This document shows positions 26,627 to 35,700 of a DNA stretch of 64,000 bases, one piece after another. The notes below the pieces were generated by a model. The model did no database searches. It was not told where the DNA came from and saw nothing but the letters and a program-made list of their open reading frames with translations. Positions within the stretch are counted from its first letter, which is position 1, and every line of letters starts with the position of its first letter. The translations under genes were made by a program, and so were the position numbers. Source of the DNA: Cytophagaceae bacterium (GTDB lineage Bacteria; Bacteroidota; Bacteroidia; Cytophagales; Cytophagaceae); assembly GCA_021151805.1 (NCBI GenBank), contig JAGKWN010000005.1:1-64000 (forward strand). The letters run 5' to 3'.

Positions 26627-27875
26627 AATACAGGCATCTATCATTTTTCTTTCGCTGGCATCTATGGTGCTTGTGCTGGGCAGCTGCCGCAAGGAAAAGA
26701 TCAAACCTGAACAAGCAAACAGTTTTATAAAATATTACGGCAAGGGTGGAACCCAGAAAGCCGGCAACGTAGCGCTTACGCCCGACGGCGGTTACATTCT
26801 GGTAGGCACAACGGATTCATACGGCAACGGTAAGGATATCCTGGTGGTTAAGACAGACCAGTATGGGAACGAGCAATGGAGCAAGGTACTAGGCGGTGCG
26901 GGCGATGATGAGGGGCAATATGTTTTAGTAACTAAAAACGGAGATTATGTTATTGCCGGATCAAAAACGGATGTTTCTAATTCTAAAACCAATGCATCTC
27001 TTATCAAAATGAATGCCGGAGGAAGTATTTTATTTGATTCATTATATGGAGATAAAAACTATAATGAAAAGTTTAATAAAGTACAGGAAACTTTAGACGG
27101 TGGTTTTATTGCGGTAGGGCAAACAGATAAAGTTAATCCTACGAAACCTGAAGGAACATCTACAGATGATAAATTAGACATGCTATTGTTAAAAATAAAT
27201 ACTAATGGTTTAAAAGATTGGGATGTAGTCATTGGTATTAAATATTCTGATATAGGCACTGCTGTTCAACAATATGATGATGATGAATTTGCGACAACAG
27301 CGACAAGTACCAGTTCAACAAATTCAGATATTCAGATAACACGAGGCAGGATTCAGATTGTAAATAATAAAGCTGATTACACAGCTGTAGCGAATCAGAA
27401 TAAATCATCTTTAAATAAAGATGTACTCACAGCAGTTGATTTGATATATGAAACCGGCAATGCTTTTTATATAATAGGGAGCACCGGAAATAATGAAGAA
27501 ATTTATCTGCTTAAACTGGATAACAACGGGGTTCAGGTATCTGATGGTTTTGCAGCATTCGGAACTTCAGGTAAAGATATTGCAGCAGCATTCCAGCGTA
27601 CATCAGATGAAGGATTTATTATTACAGGTTCTACAACAGCTACATCATCGAATGATGAAACAACAGATGTATTATTAATTAAAACAGATGCTGTAGGTAA
27701 ACCAATCTGGATAAAACAGTTTGGTGGGACGGGAAATGATACAGGGACAGGTGTACAGATTACTTCTGATGGAGGTTATATCGTATCAGCATCAATTGCA
27801 TTCGGTGGAAATGCCACAGGCGCAAATACCGTCATGTCTTTGATACATGTAGATTCTAACGGAGAGTTGAAATAA
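26616..27875 (+). CDS. Lipoprotein with repeated propeller-like blades
   Basis: 419 residues with a lipobox LGSC (Cys24 lipidated). Repeats of about 50 residues, each with DGGYILVGTTDSYGNGKD and then ILVVKTDQYGNEQW or variants (GGFIAVGQTDK, GFIITGSTTATSSND, GGYIVSASIAFGGNA), suggest a beta-propeller. Position 26616 overlaps the barrel gene by 11 nt, implying coupled translation. Base composition changes within this gene: the first 300 bases use GC-ending codons like upstream genes, then from about 26920 codons become strongly AT-ending. I infer an outer-membrane lipoprotein partner of the barrel and the giant secreted protein. Confidence 0.8.
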   Translation: MKNRIQASIIFLSLASMVLVLGSCRKEKIKPEQANSFIKYYGKGGTQKAGNVALTPDGGYILVGTTDSYGNGKDILVVKTDQYGNEQWSKVLGGAGDDEGQYVLVTKNGDYVIAGSKTDVSNSKTNASLIKMNAGGSILFDSLYGDKNYNEKFNKVQETLDGGFIAVGQTDKVNPTKPEGTSTDDKLDMLLLKINTNGLKDWDVVIGIKYSDIGTAVQQYDDDEFATTATSTSSTNSDIQITRGRIQIVNNKADYTAVANQNKSSLNKDVLTAVDLIYETGNAFYIIGSTGNNEEIYLLKLDNNGVQVSDGFAAFGTSGKDIAAAFQRTSDEGFIITGSTTATSSNDETTDVLLIKTDAVGKPIWIKQFGGTGNDTGTGVQITSDGGYIVSASIAFGGNATGANTVMSLIHVDSNGELK

Positions 27876-27933
27876 TAAAACTAGAATTGATTATAAAATG
27901 AATATTGTGTTTTTGGGTAAACAAATAAATCAA

Positions 27934-30900
27934 ATGAAAAACATCGTTTTAGCAATTGCTGTGTTGTTTTCCGTGCATACTATACAAGCTCAGGTTATAG
28001 TTACATCTGGGGGAAATGTAGATATGTGTGTAGGTGGTGCGTATAAGACAATACCGGACTTTAAAGTTGCAGAGAAGGTTAATACAGATTTTAATGCATC
28101 AACAAGTTTACAGACATATGAATTAAGTGCGCCGAACAATTTTGAATTTAATCCTGGGGTAGGCGGTGTTGCAACACCTGCAAGTACAGATATTTCCTTT
28201 GCGTATCTGAATGTAACAGCAAACAAAATCACCTTGAATTATTTTTTAAATGCTACCGCAAAAAAAGACAGCTTTATTTTTCAGAATATTCAGGTTAGGG
28301 CAGTTGGAACAAATTCTTCAAACGATCTTCGCTTTACAGGAGGTACTGCTTCTCAAAATCAAAATAATACAAATCAATATGTACATGCACATTTAAACAG
28401 TACACAGCTTAATGTGACTTTAAATTTAGGATCGTTGAGTAACTTATGTATTAATGCAGGAGATAAAACATTAAATGGAGGAAATCCAGGTGGAGGAACT
28501 TATAGCGGAACTGGTGTTACAGGAAATACATTTAGTCCGACTGCTGCCACTGTTGGTACATACACTATTACATATACTGTGTTTCAAAGTGGTTGTACTA
28601 TGTCCGCAACGGGAACAATCAAAGTAAATCCTAAACCGTCAGTAACATTTTTTGGCTTAGATAATACTTATTGTTCGAACGGCCCAGATGATGAATTGAC
28701 AGGATTTCCTGCCGGAGGTACCTTTTCAGGTAGTCAGGCAATTAGCGGAAATGTTTTTAGACCATATGCTCCTTCAGTTGGAAATAAAAACATTACTTAC
28801 TCTTATACTGATGCTAATGGCTGTTCTGATTCATATACACTTCCTACAACTATTTTGCAAGCTCCAAGTGTAACAATTTCGCTTAATCCTAATAAAACTA
28901 ATTTTTCACAATCAGAAAATCCGGTAACAATTGATGGTACTCAATCTGATCCAAACACTGGAGGTACAATTACAGTTACTGGAAATGGAGTAAGTACTGT
29001 TAGTGGTGTGAGTAAGTTTTATCCAAATTTAGTTGGGGCGGGTTCAATGACTATCACAAGAACTCTCGTAGCTCCTAATGGTTGTAGTGCAGAAGCAAAG
29101 AAAACAGTTGTTGTATCAGCATCTAACGGGACGGTTATTTCTAATTTAGGAAATCAATATTGTATAAATGATGCTGCTGTTACAGTCAGCTCTAACAATA
29201 AGCCTGCAAGTTTTTCTGGGCCGGGAATTAGTAATGTTGACTTTATAAATGGTACTGCAACGTTTACTCCATCTATAGCATATCCTTCAATTACTTCAGC
29301 TCAACCTTACGTAGAAATAGAGCTATTATACGTAGATGGCAATGGCGTTGTTGATAAAGTTAAACAACAAGTTTTTATTTACGCTCTTCCTGAAGTTACT
29401 TTATATGGTGCTCCTAATATACAAACTAAATATTGTAGCTCAGATCCTCAGGTTCAAATGTTGGCTTTTCCTACAGGAGGTACATTTGGTATAAATGGAA
29501 CTGGTGGAATTAGCGGTTCAATCTTTACTCCTGCCAATGCATCTAAAGGAATCAATTTAACAATAACATATACATATACTGACGTTAATGGGTGTACAAA
29601 TACTTCCAGTGTTCCTACTAGAGTAGAGCAAACACCTACAAATGTTAGCTTTACAGGCTTGTCTTCAAAATATTGCGAGAATGGCGCTATTTCGACTTTA
29701 ACTGGATTCCCCGATACTACAGGAGTGTTCTCAGGAAATGGAGTAAATGGAAATAAATTTGATCCTAAAATAGCCGAAACGTATAATACCTCAACAAATA
29801 TTGTACAAACAATATCATACAAATGGACAGACCCAGTTACATTATGTAGTAATACAAGCAGCCAAGATGTGGAAATTAATAAAAAGCCTCAAGTATCTTT
29901 AAATGGGTTAAACTCGAAAGGCGAATATTGTTTTGGCGATGGAGATATTTCGTTAAATGGGTTTCCTAGTGGTGGTACTATAGTCATGACAACAATTGGT
30001 TCAACAATTGATAACGGTTTAACTTTTGTCACTACTCCAACTAATATATTTAAACCTTCAAAAGCAAATGCTGGAAGCTATAATTTAACATATACGTATG
30101 TTCAACCAATAACTACCTGTTCAAACCAGGATACAAAAACAATTGTTGTTCACAAACTTCCTACTGTAAGCTTTACAGGATTAAATACTCAATATTGCGA
30201 TAAAGATGCGCCTACAACGTTAACTGGTAATCCTGAAGCTACATCAGGATTAACAACTGGAACGTTTTCCGGTTCAATAGGAATTGCTGGGAATAGCAGC
30301 TTTATTCCTAATCTTGCAGGAGTAGGCGAACATAATATAAAATATACATTCATAGATGAAAATGGTTGTATAAATAGTGCTACTAAGACTTCAATTGTAT
30401 ATGGTAAACCAGTGCCTTATTTTAAATTATCATCAGTTTGTGAAGGTGATACAATTCATTTTAGAGATTCTAGTTCTACAGTAGACGCAGTATCAACAGC
30501 AATGAGTATGATTAATCAATGGAATTGGCAAATAGATAATACTACATTTAATAAGGAATATGTTGATACAACTCTTAAACAAGGGAATCATATAATTATT
30601 TATAATGTCACTACCTCTGCAGGATGCACATCTAGTATTTCTAAACCTATATATATCGGACCTTATCCAATTATGGGATTTTCTTGGGATAACGTTTGTA
30701 ATGCAGATAATACAGAGTTTGATAATTCTACATATATGCCTGATGGCTCTTCGGGATGGATTGATACAATTCGTTGGACTTTTGGCGATGGGGGATTTAA
30801 AAATTATAAGGCGAATAACAATAATCCTTCTATAGATTATTGGAATGTAAATCATACATATCCTACCTATGGAATATATAATGTAACTCAAACTGCGATT

Positions 30901-32517
30901 ACTAATCTTAACTGTAAAGCTATTGATTCTCAAAAAGTCTATATTTTACCTTCTGAGGTAGTTACACCTTCTCATCCATATTCTAACGATTTTGAGTCCG
31001 ATGAAGGCGGTTGGGTTTCAAGTGCTATCTATGATGATATTTCTACCTGGAAATGGGGAATAGCAAACAAGTCTGTAATTAATACTGTTTCCGAAAACGA
31101 CCACGTCTGGGTAACCGGTTTAACAGGCGCAAACAAGCCAGATGAAGTTTCTTATGTCTATAGCCCATGTTTTAACTTGGCGTCCTTGACTAAACCAATG
31201 ATTAGAATGAATATCTGGAGGGGGATGGATACAATATCAAATTATAGTGGTGCTGTTTTACAATATTCTGCTGATGGTGTTATATGGAGAAAAGTCGGTG
31301 ATAAAAGTGGAGAAGGTATAAATTGGTATAACAATACAGGAAACATTAACTCTAAACCCAATGGAAATTTTGAAGTAAATCAGGATGGCTGGACAGGTAT
31401 GGATAGTTTGGGGTGGGATAATGCCAGACACGTACTTGATACGGTAATTTCTGCAGCTGGGACAAATAATTTAAGATTTCGTATTGCTTTTGCTGCATCC
31501 AGTACTCCTTATAATGGCTTTGCTTTCGATGATGTATGGATTGGCGAACGAAGTAAATTTGTATTAACAGAACATTTTACAAGTAATTCATCTATTCCAG
31601 CTATTTCTGAAAATAGCTACATTAACGGAAAGACAAATTTAAATATTAAAGACATGGCACAATTACAATATCATACAGGTTTTGCAGGGCCCGATCAGTT
31701 ATTCAGTAGAAATGTTTCAGATCCGGGTGCCAGGGCTTTGTATTATGGTATTTCACAGGTGCCAGCGTCAACACTTGATGGATCATATTATAATGGAAGT
31801 ACACGAGGTGTTGACGATCGTAGAATCAGGTCAAGGGTATTGGAAGATCCTCAATTCAGCGTAGATATTCAGCCAGATTTATTTGATCCTGCTTCACAGA
31901 ATATATCAGGGAGCGTTATTGTTGAAAGTAAAATTCCGGTTTCTAATAACGTTACTGTACAGATTGCTATCCTCGAAAGATATGTTAATAACGTACAGGG
32001 GCAGAATAATGAAACAAGCTACCAATGGGTGCATGCTAAATTTTTACCTGATGCTGCAGGGAAAAGCTTTGGGCCGAATTGGTCTGTAGGCCATACTGAA
32101 ACTTTACCATTCAGTTGGGATTTCAATGCATCGACGGTTTATAATCCCGATAAAATTGCTGTGATAGCTTTTGTGCAGGATAATGTTACAAAGGAAATTT
32201 ATCAGGCAGCTTACAAAGGTGTAGGTGCTACAGTCACAACAGGAGTGTTTGATCCTGCAGAAGCAACATCAACTGTTTCATTGTATCCGAATCCTGCTGA
32301 TGATATTACTACAGTTGTATTGAATGGAAAGCTTTCAGGGAAATATAATTGGTTAGTGATAGATGAAATCGGAAGGATAGTAGATGAAGGAGTTCTTACT
32401 GATGGTGTAGATGGCTTTACTATTAAAACTCAAAACTATACTAATGGTTTTTATACCCTGCGTTTAAGCAATAATAACAGCGGAGTAAAGACACAGAAGT
32501 TTGTGGTGATACATTAA
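27934..32517 (+). CDS. Giant T9SS-secreted multidomain protein (repeats, PKD, jelly-roll, Omp28-like)
   Basis: About 1527 residues. The ATG at 27934 gives a clean signal peptide (IVLAIAVLFSVHTIQAQ). Residues about 170-850 are tandem modules of 75-90 residues with YC...LTGFPAGGTFSG...FxP...ITYSYTDxNGC. PKD-like segments (WNWQID, IRWTFGDGG) follow. Near 1025-1205 there is a jelly-roll/MAM-like domain (YSNDFESDEGGW, FDDVWIGE), then an Omp28-like domain (LTEHFTSN, YYGISQVPASTLDG). The end is a type A T9SS sorting domain (SLYPNPADD ... GFYTLRLSN ... KFVVIH). It should be exported and attached to or released from the cell surface. It is strongly AT-rich and is the last gene of the operon, 58 nt after the lipoprotein. 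Confidence 0.85.
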   Translation: MKNIVLAIAVLFSVHTIQAQVIVTSGGNVDMCVGGAYKTIPDFKVAEKVNTDFNASTSLQTYELSAPNNFEFNPGVGGVATPASTDISFAYLNVTANKITLNYFLNATAKKDSFIFQNIQVRAVGTNSSNDLRFTGGTASQNQNNTNQYVHAHLNSTQLNVTLNLGSLSNLCINAGDKTLNGGNPGGGTYSGTGVTGNTFSPTAATVGTYTITYTVFQSGCTMSATGTIKVNPKPSVTFFGLDNTYCSNGPDDELTGFPAGGTFSGSQAISGNVFRPYAPSVGNKNITYSYTDANGCSDSYTLPTTILQAPSVTISLNPNKTNFSQSENPVTIDGTQSDPNTGGTITVTGNGVSTVSGVSKFYPNLVGAGSMTITRTLVAPNGCSAEAKKTVVVSASNGTVISNLGNQYCINDAAVTVSSNNKPASFSGPGISNVDFINGTATFTPSIAYPSITSAQPYVEIELLYVDGNGVVDKVKQQVFIYALPEVTLYGAPNIQTKYCSSDPQVQMLAFPTGGTFGINGTGGISGSIFTPANASKGINLTITYTYTDVNGCTNTSSVPTRVEQTPTNVSFTGLSSKYCENGAISTLTGFPDTTGVFSGNGVNGNKFDPKIAETYNTSTNIVQTISYKWTDPVTLCSNTSSQDVEINKKPQVSLNGLNSKGEYCFGDGDISLNGFPSGGTIVMTTIGSTIDNGLTFVTTPTNIFKPSKANAGSYNLTYTYVQPITTCSNQDTKTIVVHKLPTVSFTGLNTQYCDKDAPTTLTGNPEATSGLTTGTFSGSIGIAGNSSFIPNLAGVGEHNIKYTFIDENGCINSATKTSIVYGKPVPYFKLSSVCEGDTIHFRDSSSTVDAVSTAMSMINQWNWQIDNTTFNKEYVDTTLKQGNHIIIYNVTTSAGCTSSISKPIYIGPYPIMGFSWDNVCNADNTEFDNSTYMPDGSSGWIDTIRWTFGDGGFKNYKANNNNPSIDYWNVNHTYPTYGIYNVTQTAITNLNCKAIDSQKVYILPSEVVTPSHPYSNDFESDEGGWVSSAIYDDISTWKWGIANKSVINTVSENDHVWVTGLTGANKPDEVSYVYSPCFNLASLTKPMIRMNIWRGMDTISNYSGAVLQYSADGVIWRKVGDKSGEGINWYNNTGNINSKPNGNFEVNQDGWTGMDSLGWDNARHVLDTVISAAGTNNLRFRIAFAASSTPYNGFAFDDVWIGERSKFVLTEHFTSNSSIPAISENSYINGKTNLNIKDMAQLQYHTGFAGPDQLFSRNVSDPGARALYYGISQVPASTLDGSYYNGSTRGVDDRRIRSRVLEDPQFSVDIQPDLFDPASQNISGSVIVESKIPVSNNVTVQIAILERYVNNVQGQNNETSYQWVHAKFLPDAAGKSFGPNWSVGHTETLPFSWDFNASTVYNPDKIAVIAFVQDNVTKEIYQAAYKGVGATVTTGVFDPAEATSTVSLYPNPADDITTVVLNGKLSGKYNWLVIDEIGRIVDEGVLTDGVDGFTIKTQNYTNGFYTLRLSNNNSGVKTQKFVVIH

Positions 32518-32520
32518 TAT

Positions 32521-32553
32521 AATTATGAATTATGAGTTATAAATTATGAATTT
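32521..32553. repeat. Period-7 AT repeat (aattatg family)
   Basis: It starts three bases after the stop codon of the giant protein; its phase and sequence match 17076-17106 and 37972-38003. Confidence 0.85.
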
Positions 32554-32562
32554 ATAACTAGT

Positions 32563-32630
32563 AACCTCCAGAGTTTTACATTAAACGGGAATTATCCTTT
32601 AAAGTGTCTAACCTTGGAGGTTTTTGTTTC
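32563..32630 (+). terminator. Possible terminator
   Basis: AACCTCCA (32563-32570) pairs with TGGAGGTT (32615-32622), which runs into T's. The 44-nt loop makes it weak. It would end the six-gene operon. Confidence 0.35.
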
Positions 32631-32687
32631 TATGATTTATTCAATTCTTTCTTAATATTGTTACTTACTAATGTGTAATAATATACT

Positions 32688-32695
32688 TATTTTTG
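32688..32695 (+). promoter_or_regulatory. Possible -7 promoter element
   Basis: TATTTTTG fits TAnnTTTG and lies 79 bp before the ATG of the second giant protein. The nearest TTG is 27 nt upstream instead of 19, so this is a weak call. Confidence 0.3.
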
Positions 32696-32774
32696 AAACG
32701 ATGGATTTACAGGATTTTTAGTTCCTTAATTTTATCAAGTATTATTTTATTATTTGTTTTAAAATCTTTTAACT

Positions 32775-35700
32775 ATGCTTCGTACAATCAGCTGCTTTGT
32801 ATCACTTGTGATAAGTGTATGTATGTTTTCGTATCAATCTTTTGGGCAATTGCCTTCGGCAACATTGAGTGGTGGTGGAACTATTTGTGCAGGCATGTCA
32901 ACAAATCTCACGATTACATTTACAGGAACAGCCCCTTGGGGGTTAGCTTACTTTGCAGGGCATCAGTTGTATGAATTAGCTGGAATAACTCAATCTCCAT
33001 ACATATTTACTGTATCTCCAAGTGTTAGTACAAGCTATTATCTATCCGACATGTCAGATAAGAATGGTAGAGGTACAGTGAATGGTCAAATAGACATTTT
33101 AGTTAATCAAGGGAAAGAACTTCCTGGTCCAAGTACAATTCAAATTACAGGACCTAACCCAATATATTGTCCCTCAGGTCAAACTATATTGACAGCACCT
33201 TCTGGTTATAGTTATTATAAATGGATGAAAGGGGCTGAAAATGGTTTAGTTTCGCTTCCAGATCAACATTCGCAAACATTGAATATTTCAAATCAGCAAG
33301 CAGGTTCTTATTCATATATGGTAAGTTCTATGGATGCTAGTTGTAATAGCATAATATCAACTCCAGTTATGATAAGTGCTACGGAAGCATTTTCCAAACC
33401 TATCATTACTGGAAATAATTTTATTCAATGTGGAAATCCTCAAAGCAATGTATTAACAACTGCAGCAGGATTTGTAAATTATGAATGGAGGTTGAATGAT
33501 ATTATAAAACAGACTGGGGCTTTGAATACCATTGATGCCAAATTGTTTGGAAGTGGCAATTATACAGTGAGGGTTTTAACGAGCAATGGCTGTTCAAATG
33601 TGTCAGTCCCTTTTTTAGTAAGTCAATTGGAAGCTTTTCCTAAGCCAGTTATTCAACCAAATTCTGGATCTGGTATCTATTATGTGCGTTGTAAAAATGG
33701 GAATAATATCCTAACTGCTCCTGCAGGGTTTGTTAAGTATGAATGGAAAGTAAATAATACTATAAAACAAACGGGATCATCGAATACTATTGATGCAAAT
33801 CTATTTCCAAATGGAGATTACTCGGTAACTGTATATGATATAAATGGATGTTCCAGTTCATCTGATAATTATTTAGTTAATTTAAAGCCTCCCGGAACTC
33901 CTCCAATTTTAAACACATTGCCTTCTCGTGTAATATGTCCAGGCACTCCTGTAATTATTTTTGCTGATGGATATACCTCTTATCAATGGAATACAAGTGC
34001 AACAACGGATCAAATTAGCGTAACTCAACCAGGAACTTATTCTGTAACGGTGACAGATATTTCTGGTTGTGTAAATACCGGTTCTATAACAATAACACAA
34101 CCCTCTACGAATATAAATCTTATCATTGCTTCAGATACACCACTTATTCAATGCAAATCAGGATATGCTAATCCAGTAGTTACGTTGACTTCAACATTTA
34201 ATGATTATAATTATTTACCTATATGGATGAAAGATGGGCAACAATTTTCGGGTGGGTCTGTTCTTACTACTTCTATTTCAGGAGATTATACATTAAAAGT
34301 TATACCTTTTAACATAGTTCCAACAGTTTGTTATACAAATTCTAATACCATTAGCGTACGAATTACAAATCCGCCAGTACCTGATGCAAAATATAGTTGT
34401 GGTAGTCTTACTTCCTATATTCATTCAGTTACTGGAGCCAATCCTGGCCAAATTTATAAATGGTATATAAATAATTCTACTGCAACTCCCTTATACACAT
34501 CAACAGGAAGTACCGATAATACATATACATCTAGTAATAGTAGTTTATATGTTTCAATCTATGATCCAATAAATGGATGCGAAACCCAAAGATCGAATAG
34601 CTATTATCAAATTGATCCTCTAAAATTATCAGATTCATGGTTCAATATCTGTGAGAATAAACCTTTGACAATACATGCATCAGGTGCAGCAAGTAATTCA
34701 ACGTATTTATGGTACTCTACTCCTACAGGTGGTACCCCATTGATTACTAACACTGCATCTTCATATACAATACCTTCTATTACATCTGATCAGGTATATT
34801 ATGTAGATGCAATAAGTTCAAAAGGATGTAAAACGACACAAAGAGCAACTATTAATGCCTATTTTGTTAAACCACCAATTATTTCTGTTCCTCCTATTAT
34901 ATGTTCTGGAAGTAATGTGACGATTACTGCTTCCAATATAAACTTAACAGGTTCGACTATTTGGTATAATTCTCCTGAAACAACATCGATGTTAGCAATT
35001 GGAAGCCAACTTAATCTTACAAATGTTTTCAACAATCAGAAATATTATGCTTCATTTCGCGCACAACTTAGTTCTGACGATGGTAGTTATTGTGAGACAG
35101 CAAGGACAGCAATAGATATTAATATTGTTGCGCCACCAGTAGCTACGTTTTCATTTACAGCTAAATGTGATCAATCAGCGCTATTAACATATACCGGTAA
35201 TGCATTAACAAATGCAACTTATCAATGGAATTTTGGAGATGGAACGATTATATCGGGAAGTAGTTCAGGCCCATATGTTATACGATGGACAACACCAGGA
35301 TGGAAAAGTATTTATTTATCTGTAACTAATCCAAATGGCTGTTCTCAGACCTATTCTCAGGTATACAACATTCCTGCTGCACCTGTGCCATTACCATTTT
35401 TTTCATTAGCTACTACAACTTATTGCCAGAATACAACACCAATTGCATTGACTGGTTCTCCAGCTGGCGGAGTCTTTACTGGATCAGGTATCAGTGGCAC
35501 AACTTATACACCATCAACAGCAGGTACAAGCACAATTACTTATTCATACACCAATCCTACAGATGCCTGTGTATACACAACTGTAAAAAATGTTACCGTC
35601 AATCCACTCCCTACTGTCAGCATCATCGGCTTAAATACTTCTTACTGCCAGTCTTCAACAGGCGTTCCGGTAACTGTTAGTCCCACTGGCGGCACCTTGT

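Noticed and set aside
32693..32974. 93-codon frame overlapping the start of the second giant protein
   Set aside because: It overlaps the signal peptide of a clearly coding frame; the first part is AT-rich leader.
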